Source: Desulfurococcales archaeon (GTDB lineage Archaea; Thermoproteota; Thermoprotei_A; Sulfolobales; NBVN01). From it: a stretch of DNA of 47,086 bases. This document shows positions 6,977-14,870 of this stretch, one piece after another. The stretch is taken from contig JAMOOZ010000117.1 of the NCBI GenBank assembly GCA_027064885.1, forward strand, positions 1 to 47,086. Direction: 5' to 3'. The stretch's first letter is position 1; every line of letters starts with the position of its first letter. A model generated the notes under the pieces. It was given only the letters and a program-made list of their open reading frames with translations. It did no database searches and was not told the origin of the DNA. Both the position numbers and the translations under genes were made by a program.

Positions 6977-7016
6977 CAGTATTACCCTGGGGGCTTTTAT
7001 CCCGACTGGTATTACC
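6977..7016. promoter_or_regulatory. TATA box flanked by direct GTATTACC repeats
   Basis: GGCTTTTATCC (6992-7002) is the likely TATA element for the plus genes from 7049. GTATTACC occurs at 6979-6986 and again at 7009-7016, exactly 30 bases apart, bracketing the box. A third, weaker GTTACC follows at 7021. This is a candidate operator for one of the RHH proteins encoded just downstream. Confidence 0.55.
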
Positions 7017-7048
7017 ATGATGTTACCGCCGCTGGGCGGGCTGGGAGC

Positions 7049-7342
7049 ATGGAGCGTCGGGAGGTGCATGTTATCCTTCACAAGCTGACGGACGACGTTA
7101 CAGCCTTTGATGTCCACACGATAGGGGAGGAGGTGCACATAGAGTTTTTTGGCAGGAGGGGCGTGGCCAGCGATGTAGAGATTATCCTGCCCCTGGAGGA
7201 CGCCAAGGTTCTAGCAGCGAAGCTCGTGGCTGCCGTCCGCAGGGTTGAGAGCGAGAGGAGGAGGAGGACTAGGGAGTACCTGTTCGAGACTCTTAGCTAC
7301 CTACCAGAGAACCTTGCATGGCTTCTGGAGGGTGTGGGGTGA
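7049..7342 (+). CDS. Hypothetical protein, 97 aa
   Basis: Not recognised. A three- or four-strand beta half ([39 protein letters not shown]) is followed by a long basic helix ([20 protein letters not shown]). This arrangement is common in small archaeal viral nucleic-acid-binding proteins. First gene of a four-gene regulator operon. Confidence 0.65.
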   Translation: MERREVHVILHKLTDDVTAFDVHTIGEEVHIEFFGRRGVASDVEIILPLEDAKVLAAKLVAAVRRVESERRRRTREYLFETLSYLPENLAWLLEGVG

Positions 7343-7349
7343 GGCGGTC

Positions 7350-7523
7350 ATGAAGGTTGTAACGTTCAAGATTGACGACGACCTCCTGGAAAAGCTTGAC
7401 AGCTATGCTAGGCTGAAGGGGGTAACAAGGAGCGAGGTGATAAGGAAGGCTATAGAGTTGTACTTGAAGATTGAGGACTACGAAATAAAACCAAAACCTC
7501 GGATTGTGAGGCTGTTGAGCTAG
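7350..7523 (+). CDS. RHH (CopG-type) repressor, 57 aa
   Basis: Classic ribbon-helix-helix: strand [10 protein letters not shown], helix [13 protein letters not shown], then the [15 protein letters not shown] motif typical of CopG/MetJ-like regulators. Start ATG 7350 lies 7 bases behind the preceding stop, with GGTGAGG upstream; longer readings of the frame run antisense to nothing but overlap the previous gene. It is likely to act as a dimer on a promoter of this virus. Confidence 0.85.
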   Translation: MKVVTFKIDDDLLEKLDSYARLKGVTRSEVIRKAIELYLKIEDYEIKPKPRIVRLLS

Positions 7524-7567
7524 CAAGGCTCAAGGTGGCCTATGAGACTGTGAGGGGGTGCGACTAC

Positions 7568-7705
7568 ATGCTTATAACGATAAAGCTGTGCAGGGAGCTT
7601 GTCAACATGCTTGACGATATTGCCAGGCGCAAGGGCACGGATAGGAGCAAGGTAATCAGGGAGGCGCTGATAGAGTACGTTATGAGGCATAGGAATGAGG
7701 GGTAG
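7568..7705 (+). CDS. Second small RHH repressor, 45 aa
   Basis: A 45-residue RHH protein: strand LITIKLCREL, helix VNMLDDIARRKG, then TDRSKVIREALIEYV, followed by a short charged tail. A GAGGGGGTG ribosome site lies 7 bases before the ATG. Its core is closely similar in pattern to the RHH protein just upstream ([15 protein letters not shown] versus TDRSKVIREALIEYV), so the pair probably arose by duplication. It may form homo- or heterodimers. Confidence 0.8.
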   Translation: MLITIKLCRELVNMLDDIARRKGTDRSKVIREALIEYVMRHRNEG

Positions 7706-7708
7706 AGC

Positions 7709-8005
7709 ATGTCTAGCCAGGCGCTAATGTGGATCGCTACGCTGAGCGAGAAGCAGAGGCTTACGCTGAGGCTGATAGCTGACTTCCTGCGGGAGAATGG
7801 TGGCAGGTGCTTCAACTACAGGAGGCTTAGGGCGTTCTGGGATAGGAGGAGGATGTGGAGGAGCCTGGAGTGGCATACGGCTGAGAGGGTAGTGAGGCTG
7901 TTCGCCGAGGATGGGCTGCTGGAGAGGAGGGGCAGGGGTAGGAGGGTCGAGTTCTGCCTCTCGGATAGGCTGGAAAAAATGCTCGGGGAGCTGGGCTGGC
8001 TATAG
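7709..8005 (+). CDS. Winged-helix protein, 98 aa
   Basis: The fold is read from LSEKQRLTLRLIADFLRENGG (helix 1), FNYRRLRAFWDRRRMW, the recognition helix WHTAERVVRLFAEDGLLERR and the wing GRGRRVEFCLSDR. It is strongly basic and probably binds DNA. The ATG is 3 bases after the upstream RHH stop, so the two share a message. Its end overlaps the convergent membrane-protein gene by 6 bases. Confidence 0.7.
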   Translation: MSSQALMWIATLSEKQRLTLRLIADFLRENGGRCFNYRRLRAFWDRRRMWRSLEWHTAERVVRLFAEDGLLERRGRGRRVEFCLSDRLEKMLGELGWL

Positions 8006-8257
8006 CCCCTCGCACACCGTTTTTACTATCGCGTCAACAACCACTCCGACCCCCAGGCCCACCAGGTACTCTCGTATGTCGTGGTAGGCTCTGTCCCTGA
8101 TGTGCCACTCCTCGTCCAGCTCGTATATTACGAAGCCAATGAACATTATGGCTGGTATAACCTGTGGCAGCAGCATGGCTGCCAGGGCGGTGAGCAGCCC
8201 CCAGAGGTAGTGTGCTAGCCTGTGTACTGTGATGTAGGCTGCTCTTAGGGGGTTCAT
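8000..8257 (-). CDS. Holin-like small membrane protein, 85 aa
   Basis: One long hydrophobic stretch (YLWGLLTALAAMLLPQVI, then AIMFIGFVIYEL), which may form two helices, is followed by a charged loop (DEEWHIRDRAYHDIREY) and a second hydrophobic segment (VGLGVGVVVDAIV). The 'hydrophobic pair, then RDxxY-DIREYLVG, then Gly-rich helix' pattern is common in small phage and viral membrane proteins of unknown role. Start ATG 8257 is chosen because it directly follows the upstream gene's stop; a longer reading would run back into that gene. Function (egress, adsorption channel) is not established. Confidence 0.65.
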   Translation of the reverse strand: MNPLRAAYITVHRLAHYLWGLLTALAAMLLPQVIPAIMFIGFVIYELDEEWHIRDRAYHDIREYLVGLGVGVVVDAIVKTVCEGL

Positions 8258-8259
8258 GG

Positions 8260-8754
8260 CTAGCTTACCGTTACCTTCCACTGTATGTACAGCTGGTCTC
8301 CACTGTAGAGTGTTACAGTGCTGAAGGTCTTCCTGGCTAGCATGTTTCCGCCGCTGGCCGCGTCGAAGATTCCGCTCTCGCATATCTGCCAGGTTGCGTT
8401 GGCTGTGAACGTTGCCTCCCAGACGGCGGTGTCGTTTGTTACGTTGGTTGTCGTCCTTGATACTGAGGCCTGCTGCCTTGCAACCTCGTGGCCTAGGGCT
8501 GTGTCGCTGGCCGACTCTGCCGCGCAGCTGCCTGGGTTGGAGGCGCTGCCGTCGCCTATCGCTATGTACCTGAACGGGGTTGTTACCACGCCGTTTATGA
8601 GGCCTGCCACCTGGGCCTTGCCAACGTTTGTTATCACGTTAGGCAGGACTCGGCGGAGTATCGTCCTGCCGCTCCTATCCCTTACCTCGATTATGACTGT
8701 ACCCTTGAGCCTTATCACCTGGCTGTCTGGCCTTCGCAGTCTCGGTATGCGCAT
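8260..8754 (-). CDS. Tail-fibre-type beta structural protein, 164 aa
   Basis: It resembles a widespread phage/virus structural module: 'NVITNVGKAQVAGLING', then 'FRYIAIGDGS', 'TALGHEVARQQ', 'CESGIFDAASGGNMLARKTF' and a closing strand pair 'LYSGDQLYIQWKVTVS'. Such proteins are usually attached to tail fibres or baseplates. The N-terminal 35 residues are basic (MRIPRLRR). ATG 8754 is preferred over GTG 8787 because a GTATATCC box at 8802-8808 would start transcription near 8778. The closing strand pair recurs twice in the protein at 15680. Confidence 0.7.
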   Translation of the reverse strand: MRIPRLRRPDSQVIRLKGTVIIEVRDRSGRTILRRVLPNVITNVGKAQVAGLINGVVTTPFRYIAIGDGSASNPGSCAAESASDTALGHEVARQQASVSRTTTNVTNDTAVWEATFTANATWQICESGIFDAASGGNMLARKTFSTVTLYSGDQLYIQWKVTVS

Positions 8755-8825
8755 GGGAGACCCCCATTCCAGGTAACTAGTTTTCACACCCGAGTAGATA
8801 GGATATACGGCTACTGGGGGAGAAG

Positions 8826-9482
8826 GTGCCCGAGCTGACGATAGTACACAGTATAGAGCTCGTAGACCATGTGGGTGTGCTGCCGACGTTCAACGAGTCT
8901 GTGGGGCTCAGCGACCAGCTGAAGATTATCCTGCCAAAGATAAGCCTGCCAGACGAGGTTGTTTACGCGTTGAAGAATAGCAAGGCTATGAACTACTGGC
9001 CGCTGATGCAGGCTATGAGCATTGAGGTGCAGAAGATAAGGAGGGTCAATGCTGGGGACTACGTGTTGTCCGAGGATATAAACCAGCCCAAGAAGGCTGT
9101 AGTGGCCGTCCTAGACTATGTTGACGAGGCTTTGAGATGGGAGGGCAGCAGTGTCAGGGATGATGTGAGTTCGTTGAGGTACGACGCTTACGGGGAGCTG
9201 TACATGGTGCCAGAGGCTAGGGCTGGCGAGATATATGATGTGGAGTGGCATAACGCGCTGGTGAGGGCTATCAAGAAGGTTGTCGACATTGCCCGCAAGT
9301 GGTTCCCGCTGAGGCTGGGGCCAGAGGCTAAGAGCCTGCTACGGGAGAAGAAGCCTGAAGACCTTATCGAGCCAGACGACCATAATAACAAGCGGGATGT
9401 GCTTGAGAACGCTGTCAACACGCTGATGCAGCTGGGAGGCTTCATAGTCGTGCTCATGAGGCAGCCTGGGGGCGGTAGGTGA
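8826..9482 (+). CDS. Probable virion/fibre-associated protein, 218 aa
   Basis: Not firmly recognised. An acidic N-terminal arm is followed by segments with the look of fibre head-binding proteins: 'YDVEWHNALVRAIKKVVDI' parallels 'YPDEWNRVVDGLDIL' of the protein at 39703. The C-terminus has a helix (RDVLENAVNTLMQLGGFIVVLM). The GTG start has GGGGGA 5 bases upstream. Its stop overlaps the start of the 1100-residue fibre gene by 4 bases, so it may be a chaperone or attachment piece of that fibre. Confidence 0.65.
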   Translation: MPELTIVHSIELVDHVGVLPTFNESVGLSDQLKIILPKISLPDEVVYALKNSKAMNYWPLMQAMSIEVQKIRRVNAGDYVLSEDINQPKKAVVAVLDYVDEALRWEGSSVRDDVSSLRYDAYGELYMVPEARAGEIYDVEWHNALVRAIKKVVDIARKWFPLRLGPEAKSLLREKKPEDLIEPDDHNNKRDVLENAVNTLMQLGGFIVVLMRQPGGGR

Positions 9483-12400
9483 TGGCGTTCCTGCTTGGCG
9501 GCGGGCCGTTCATAGCAGCTAGGAGGCTCACAATACCACTGTACCTGACGCTGATAGGCGGGGACTGCTCTGCCCAGGGGCCCAGCCTGGTCTACGTCAA
9601 CCCCTACGCCTACGATTCTGGCTCGTGCGTGATTACGAGCGAGGACACCTTCTACAGTATCAAGATGTGGACTGTTACCATGGATGTTATAGCGTTGTCC
9701 CCCAGCGCCACGCTGACCATCAGGCTCCAGGTGGTAGACCCAGATACTGGCAGTGTGGTGCACGAGGAGTCCAAGACCATCTATGGTAGTGAGGTGCTGA
9801 ACCAGTGGGTGAAGGTTAAGGTTGAGATGAGCGTTGACGAGCCCATAGAGGCTGGCAGGCTTAGGCTGAGGGTTGAGTGGAGCGGCGGGCCTTTCCAGGC
9901 CAAGATACCGAACCTTGGCACGGTTACAGACCTGTGGTCTGGCTATAACCCAGTTGATGAGGCCTATGAGATTCCGCCGCTGTACGAGCACGTTAACGGC
10001 TATGTTGAGACTAGGAGGTACGCCTACCTGCTGCCTGGCAGGAACTACTATGTGCTGCCGTGCGAGATAACCGTGGACGACGAGAAGTATGCGCTTATAC
10101 GCGTGGACAACCCTCATGGTGTGCTTCTCGATGAGGCTGAGACCACCAGGCAGTGCGCCGCCAAGCAGGCTGTGGAGGTGTACAGTGAGCTTCCAGTAAA
10201 GCCGTACTATGCTCTTGAGAAGCCAGCCAAGCTTGCAAGGGTTGCCGAGGCCCTGCAAGCCCTATTGGCCACTGTTATAACGTTGTCGGCTATTCTGAGC
10301 AGGTTCGTGCTCGTGGTGCGGGAGAAGGTTAGCGCCAGGGTTAGGACTCCAGTCCTGCTGAGAGAGGTTGTTAACGCTGCAATAGACAGTGTTATGATGG
10401 TGTTTAAGGCTGGAAGGTTCCTAGCCGAGAAGGTGAGCTTGGCCGAGGCGTTTGCAAGGGTTGTCTACCGTAGCGCTGTGAGCAGGTTTACGCTGGTTGT
10501 AAGTGAGGCCGTGTCCGCTGTAAGGCGTAAGATTGCATCGCTGAGTGAGAGTGTAGCGTTCCAGCTCGCTTCGAGGCTGGTGGCCTACCTGCCAGTTGTG
10601 CTGGCTGAGACGCTGTCGCTTGTTGAGGCGTTTGCCAGGAAGGTGTATAGGCGGTTCACCAGCACGTTCACCCTCGTTGTCAGCGAGGCCGTGTCCGCCG
10701 TTAGACGGGTTATTGCAAGGGTTGAGGAGAGCCTGGCATTCCAGATGGCTTCGAGGCTTGCAAGGGCTTTCGCCGAGAAGCTGGCTGAGACCCTACAGCT
10801 GGCGGAGGCCTTCTCAAGGGTTGTCTACAGGTTCCTAACGAGCTCTTTCACGCTAGTGGTGTCTGAGACTGTAACGGCTGTGAGGAGGGTTATTGCAAGG
10901 GTTGAGGAGTCGGTTAGCGCCGTGCTACAGTCTACTATAGGTAGAGCATTCGGCAGGGTGCTGGCCGATACTGTGAGCTTGGCCGAGGCTGCCGCTGCTA
11001 GGGTGTACAGGTTCATAACCAGCGCTATGACTCTTGTGGTTAGCGAGGCTGTAACGGCTGTAAGGCGTGTCGCTGCAAGGCTGAGTGAGAGCCTGGCATT
11101 CCAGCTCGCCTCAACTGTGGCTAGGAGGCTGGCTAGGAGCCTCGCTGACGTGCTGTCGCTGGCCGACTATCTTGCCAGAAGGGTGTACAGGTTCCTATCG
11201 AGCAGCATGACGCTGGTAGTGTCCGAGACCGTGTCCGCCGTTAGGAGGGCTATCGCATCCCTATCAGAGTCCGTTGCGGCTAGCCTCGCGACAAGCATCT
11301 CCAAGCGTGTTAGGGCTGCGTTTGTGGAGGCTGCAAGCCTTGCAGACGCTATCGTTGCAAGGCTTAGGGCTGGGAGGCTCCTAGCTGAGACCATAGCGCT
11401 TGCTGAGGCGTTCGCTAGGAGGGTTTACAGGTTCCTAACTAGCACGTTCACGCTCGTTGTATCAGAGGCCGTGAGTACTGTTAGGAGGGTGCTGGCCAGG
11501 GTCAGCGAGACGGTTAGCGCCACGTTGTCGACCACCATTGGTAAGAGGGTGAGCACGCTCCTGGCCGAGGCCGTGTCTCTGGCTGACGCTATAGCGAGGA
11601 GGCTTAGGGCTAGCAGGGTGCTGGCCGAGGCTGCAAGCCTTGCAGACCAGCTCTATAGGAGGGTGAAGAGGGCTGCCACGAGCACTTTCGTGCTCGTTGT
11701 GAGCGAGACGGTTAGCGCTGTGCACAGGGTACTTGCGAGGGTAAGCGAGACACTATCCAGCACCCTAGCGGCCACGATAAGCAAGCTTGTGAGGAGGAGT
11801 GCAGCTGAATCCGCCAGCCTAACAGACGTGGTGCACGGAAGCTACCACGGGGACACGGCGCACAGCGATGTGGCGCACAGCGACAGCGAGTTCAGCGACA
11901 CTACACACTCGGACGCGGCTTTCTCGGACACAGCGTTCTCTAACACGCCATTCAGCGACACAGCCTTCTCAGACCAGGCGTTCAGCGATGTGGCATTCTC
12001 GAATGTGCCGTTCAGCAATGTGCCATTCAGCAATCAAGAGCACGCTGACATACATAGTGATAGGGCTTTCAGCGACCAGCCCCACAGCGACGGGCACGGG
12101 GACACAGCCCACAGCGATGGGGCTCACAGCAACGTCTCGTTCAGCAATGTGCCATTCAGCAACACACCATTCTCCAACTCGCCTTTCAGCAACGTGCCAT
12201 TCAGCGATGAGGCCCACTATGACAGCCACAGCGATGTGGCGCACAGCGATGAGAGCGGCATAGGCTTCAGCAACGTGTCTCACTCGGACTCGTGGTATGA
12301 TAGCTTCCCAATATTCGTAGACCACAGCGACCAGGCGCACAGCGACAGCCCTGGAGCACACTCTGATGTGAGCCACAGCGATACGCACACCAACATAGCG

Positions 12401-12781
12401 CACAGCGATGCCACACACAGCGATAGCAGCCACAGCGATACTAGACACAGCGATGTGAGCCATAGCGATAGTAGGCATAGCGATGTGCCGCACACCGACT
12501 ACCCGCACACAGACTGGTTCAGCAACGTATCACACTCTGATGTAACGCACGGTGATAGCTATGGAGACCAGCCTCACAGCGATGCAGCGTTCAGCGACCA
12601 GACCCACTCGGATGTCAGCCACAGCGACAAGGCTCACAGCGACCAGGCGCACAGCGACTCAACGCATAGTGATGTGAGCCATAGCGACCAGGCACACTCC
12701 GACGTTGCCCATAGCGATGCAGCGTTCTCGGACACGGCGCACAGCGATGTGGCGCATGCTGATAGGGCTGGCAGCTTCTAG
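9479..12781 (+). CDS. Giant repeat fibre/adhesin, 1100 aa
   Basis: Three regions are visible. Residues 1-260 form a beta-sandwich-like head ('TLTIRLQVVDPDTGSVVHEE', 'GRLRLRVEWSGGPF'). Residues 265-785 are tandem helical repeats built on a 20-residue unit with a recurring 'LAE(T/S)(V/L)SL' or 'LVVSE(A/T)V' core, grouped in 60-residue blocks five times and then 80-residue blocks. Residues 790-1100 are almost pure pentads of the form (H/F)-S-(D/N)-x-x, about 60 of them, with a few HTD, HAD and HGD variants. The dense His/Asp content could bind metal ions and rigidify a beta-solenoid. Rod-shaped viruses carry long terminal fibres made of a protein of about this size. A radical SAM/SPASM enzyme follows directly. 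Confidence 0.85.
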   Translation: MMAFLLGGGPFIAARRLTIPLYLTLIGGDCSAQGPSLVYVNPYAYDSGSCVITSEDTFYSIKMWTVTMDVIALSPSATLTIRLQVVDPDTGSVVHEESKTIYGSEVLNQWVKVKVEMSVDEPIEAGRLRLRVEWSGGPFQAKIPNLGTVTDLWSGYNPVDEAYEIPPLYEHVNGYVETRRYAYLLPGRNYYVLPCEITVDDEKYALIRVDNPHGVLLDEAETTRQCAAKQAVEVYSELPVKPYYALEKPAKLARVAEALQALLATVITLSAILSRFVLVVREKVSARVRTPVLLREVVNAAIDSVMMVFKAGRFLAEKVSLAEAFARVVYRSAVSRFTLVVSEAVSAVRRKIASLSESVAFQLASRLVAYLPVVLAETLSLVEAFARKVYRRFTSTFTLVVSEAVSAVRRVIARVEESLAFQMASRLARAFAEKLAETLQLAEAFSRVVYRFLTSSFTLVVSETVTAVRRVIARVEESVSAVLQSTIGRAFGRVLADTVSLAEAAAARVYRFITSAMTLVVSEAVTAVRRVAARLSESLAFQLASTVARRLARSLADVLSLADYLARRVYRFLSSSMTLVVSETVSAVRRAIASLSESVAASLATSISKRVRAAFVEAASLADAIVARLRAGRLLAETIALAEAFARRVYRFLTSTFTLVVSEAVSTVRRVLARVSETVSATLSTTIGKRVSTLLAEAVSLADAIARRLRASRVLAEAASLADQLYRRVKRAATSTFVLVVSETVSAVHRVLARVSETLSSTLAATISKLVRRSAAESASLTDVVHGSYHGDTAHSDVAHSDSEFSDTTHSDAAFSDTAFSNTPFSDTAFSDQAFSDVAFSNVPFSNVPFSNQEHADIHSDRAFSDQPHSDGHGDTAHSDGAHSNVSFSNVPFSNTPFSNSPFSNVPFSDEAHYDSHSDVAHSDESGIGFSNVSHSDSWYDSFPIFVDHSDQAHSDSPGAHSDVSHSDTHTNIAHSDATHSDSSHSDTRHSDVSHSDSRHSDVPHTDYPHTDWFSNVSHSDVTHGDSYGDQPHSDAAFSDQTHSDVSHSDKAHSDQAHSDSTHSDVSHSDQAHSDVAHSDAAFSDTAHSDVAHADRAGSF
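10300..11830 (+). repeat. Tandem 180/240-bp coding repeats
   Basis: The 'TLVVSEAV' codon block recurs near 10490, 10670, 10850, 11030, 11210, 11450 and 11690: four 180-bp steps, then two 240-bp steps. The 60-bp difference equals one 20-residue unit, so the array grew or shrank by whole units while keeping phase. Confidence 0.85.
11846..12778 (+). repeat. 15-bp repeats coding His/Phe-Ser-Asp/Asn pentads
   Basis: About 62 units of 15 bases. CACAGCGAT and TTCAGCAAC/TTCAGCGAC variants dominate. Phe-type units cluster (11885-12045 and 12130-12220) and His-type units dominate toward the end. Codon variation among copies argues for an old array held by selection. Confidence 0.9.
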
Positions 12782-12787
12782 CCCCCA

Positions 12788-12802
12788 CACCTTATAGTTT
12801 TT
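12788..12802 (+). promoter_or_regulatory. TATA element and T-run before the radical SAM gene
   Basis: ACCTTATAGTTTTT: the CTTATAGT part (12791-12798) is placed to start transcription at about 12820, exactly at the TTG start codon of the next gene, implying a leaderless message. The following T-run (12798-12802) may also end the fibre transcript. Confidence 0.5.
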
Positions 12803-12820
12803 CCATGTGTAAGACCCGCC

Positions 12821-14029
12821 TTGAGGGTGGAGCGTTTGACTCTACTGGTTATGCCCACGTACAGCTGCCACCTTGCATGTGCCTACTGTTTCGAGAGCAC
12901 TATAGGGTGGAGGATGAAGGTCAAGCTTGACTATGACCTTGACAGGATGATGGAGGCTATAGCCAGGATTAACAGGTTGCAGCCCCACCAGGAGGCCGTT
13001 CTGCATGGCGGGGAGCCGCTGCTCATGCCACTACGAGACCTTGAGAGGCTGATAGCGTTCATCAGAAACCTGGGGCTCAGCGTTAGCGTGCAGAGCAGCT
13101 GCTCGATACTGAGCGAGGAGCACATCAAGCTGTTCAAAAGGTACAACGTGAGGGTCGGCTGTAGCGCTGACGGCCCGCCAGAGCTCAACGTGTTGAGGGG
13201 CTTCTGGCCTAGGGGGAAGCCGCTGGAGGAGCTTAACAGGAGGTACCGTGAGAAGGTGCAGAGGAACATTGAGATACTGGCTGAGGAGAAGCTGCTGGGT
13301 GGCGTGCTCACCATTGTGCATAGGGCTAACGCTGGCGACGTGGAGAAGCTGCGTAAGCTGGTGGGCTGGATCAACAAGTTGTATGAGCTTGGTAGCAGGT
13401 ATGGTAGGCTGAACCCTATGTACGCTGTTACCCCGTGGAGTAAGCCGTATGAGCTTAGCGTAGACGAGTTGTACAGGGCTTACGTGTGGATGTGGGAGAA
13501 CTTCTTCCAGGATAGGCCAGAGCTTGACTGGAGCCCGTACCACGACCTTGTGGCTGTGCTGCTGGGGCAGGAGAGGAGGGCTTTGTGCTGGTTTAACGGG
13601 TGCGGCTTTTACGACGCGCCAGTGTGGACTGTCGGGCCTAAGGGGGAGGTGTTGAGCTGCGATAGGACGCTGGGGGCTGGGATGTGGCTTAGGGCTAGGC
13701 CCCTGCCGAAGACCCAGCTTCTCGATAGGAAGATACGGGCTATAGCGCTGTGCCAGACGGAGCTTGCGGGGGACAGGTTCTGCCACCTCCACAAGGGTGG
13801 GTGCCCTGCCGAGGCCCTGGGCGGGGACTGGAGGAGGCCTAGCAGGTTCTGGAGGCTTTGGAGCAGGCTGCTAGAGTATTTTGAGCGTAGGCTGAAGGCT
13901 TTGGCTCCTTGGCTTAAGCTTGCTAGCGAGGTGCCCGACAGGCTGGAGTACATTGAGATGGTGAGTAGGGGGTGCGTGTGGAACCCGTTCACGGGCAGGT
14001 ACGACTGCCCAAAGGGCGGTAGGGGGTGA
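12821..14029 (+). CDS. Radical SAM/SPASM enzyme, 402 aa
   Basis: The N-terminal barrel has the CX3CX2C cluster motif (Cys16, Cys20, Cys23 in SCHLACAYCF), a SAM-binding 'HGGEPLL' segment near residue 65 and 'VGCSADGPP' near 110. After residue 250 comes a SPASM-type Cys domain for auxiliary Fe-S clusters: CWFNGCGFYDAPVWTVGPKG, then EVLSCDRT, a late 'CQTE', 'FCHLHKGGCP' and a final CVWNPFTGRYDC. This layout is shared with sulfatase- and peptide-maturing enzymes (anSME, PqqE, RiPP maturases), which modify side chains of proteins. Usual length is 370-480. Start TTG is leaderless. It is the first gene of an overlapping operon with the 'GYPECC' protein and the nucleotidyltransferase. The substrate is unknown; the Ser/His/Asp-repeat fibre next door is a candidate. 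Confidence 0.85.
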   Translation: MRVERLTLLVMPTYSCHLACAYCFESTIGWRMKVKLDYDLDRMMEAIARINRLQPHQEAVLHGGEPLLMPLRDLERLIAFIRNLGLSVSVQSSCSILSEEHIKLFKRYNVRVGCSADGPPELNVLRGFWPRGKPLEELNRRYREKVQRNIEILAEEKLLGGVLTIVHRANAGDVEKLRKLVGWINKLYELGSRYGRLNPMYAVTPWSKPYELSVDELYRAYVWMWENFFQDRPELDWSPYHDLVAVLLGQERRALCWFNGCGFYDAPVWTVGPKGEVLSCDRTLGAGMWLRARPLPKTQLLDRKIRAIALCQTELAGDRFCHLHKGGCPAEALGGDWRRPSRFWRLWSRLLEYFERRLKALAPWLKLASEVPDRLEYIEMVSRGCVWNPFTGRYDCPKGGRG

Positions 14030-14030
14030 T

Positions 14031-14867
14031 GTGGTCGTGAGGCATGTTAGGCTTCCACCTTTCAACGCGGTAGTGTTCAGGGGCGATGATGGGGGTAGGC
14101 TGGCTGAGAGGTGGGAGCCGCTGCTGGCCAGGATTGAGAGGGCGGTGTTCGAGGCCGAGTTCGGTATTGTAGGTGAGTTCGGGAGGCGCTGTAACACTGT
14201 GCTGCTGCCTCCTGGCGGTGGGCAGCAGACCCTTGAGCTGATACGGAGGTATGGGCTGCTGTTCTACCCTATAACGCAGGTTAGAGCGTACCAGGGCTAT
14301 GCTCACACCCATGAGAAGCCTAGGCATCCTGGGGAGGCGGCATTGTTCGGCGTGGCGTGCATCGAGATAGATGACGCGTTGAGGTTCGCCGAGGCCTACC
14401 AGAGGGGCGACCACTACACTCAAGGCAAGCTGCTGGGCTACCCAGAGTGCTGCATCAAGGCGTTCATCGAGGATTGGAACGCTGGCTACTACAGCCCCGT
14501 GATACAGGAGGTTAGGAGGACTCCTGGCTGCCACGACTACGAGTGCAGGATTGACCCGCTGCTCAACCCCACGCTACGCTATATCGGCGTGAAGGCGATA
14601 CCGTTCTGGCCCCACAACCTGGTGTGCAGGGAGGCGCACAGGTGGGCCGAGCACTTCATCGACGTGGTCAGGAGGATAGACAAGAAGGCCTACAAGGCGC
14701 TCCTGGAGCTGCTGGCCGAGCCCGTTGAGTTCAGCCAGGTTAACGGTATCATAGAGGTGAGGGTGGGGAGCCCGCCGTGGATGCTGATTATCAGCCAGGG
14801 CTATAGCGATGAGACGATACGGGTGCGCCTCATCCCAATGTACGACCCAGTTGAGGAGTATGGGTGA
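14031..14867 (+). CDS. 'GYPECC' (DUF483-like) protein, 278 aa
   Basis: The central motif 'GKLLGYPECCIKAF' at about residues 141-154 is the hallmark of a small archaeal family that I associate with DUF483 (function unknown to me). Around it are 'LFYPITQVRAYQGYAHTHEKP' upstream and 'HDYECRIDPLLNP' plus 'WPHNLVCREAHRWAEHF' downstream. Paired Cys and His residues suggest a metal site. It starts immediately after the radical SAM stop and ends immediately before the nucleotidyltransferase, so the three are one transcription and probably one functional unit. GTG 14037 is an alternative start. Confidence 0.7.
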   Translation: MVVRHVRLPPFNAVVFRGDDGGRLAERWEPLLARIERAVFEAEFGIVGEFGRRCNTVLLPPGGGQQTLELIRRYGLLFYPITQVRAYQGYAHTHEKPRHPGEAALFGVACIEIDDALRFAEAYQRGDHYTQGKLLGYPECCIKAFIEDWNAGYYSPVIQEVRRTPGCHDYECRIDPLLNPTLRYIGVKAIPFWPHNLVCREAHRWAEHFIDVVRRIDKKAYKALLELLAEPVEFSQVNGIIEVRVGSPPWMLIISQGYSDETIRVRLIPMYDPVEEYG

Positions 14868-14870
14868 TGT

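Noticed and set aside
9188-10258. 356-residue antisense frame
   Set aside because: It lies wholly opposite the fibre genes, is His/Arg/Pro/Leu-rich and has no fold; the plus strand reading has clear domains and repeats.
11868-12508. Alternative frames over the His-Ser-Asp region giving other repeats on both strands
   Set aside because: Any frame through a 15-bp tandem repeat yields a repetitive peptide; only the phase joined to the fibre N-terminus has a gene context.
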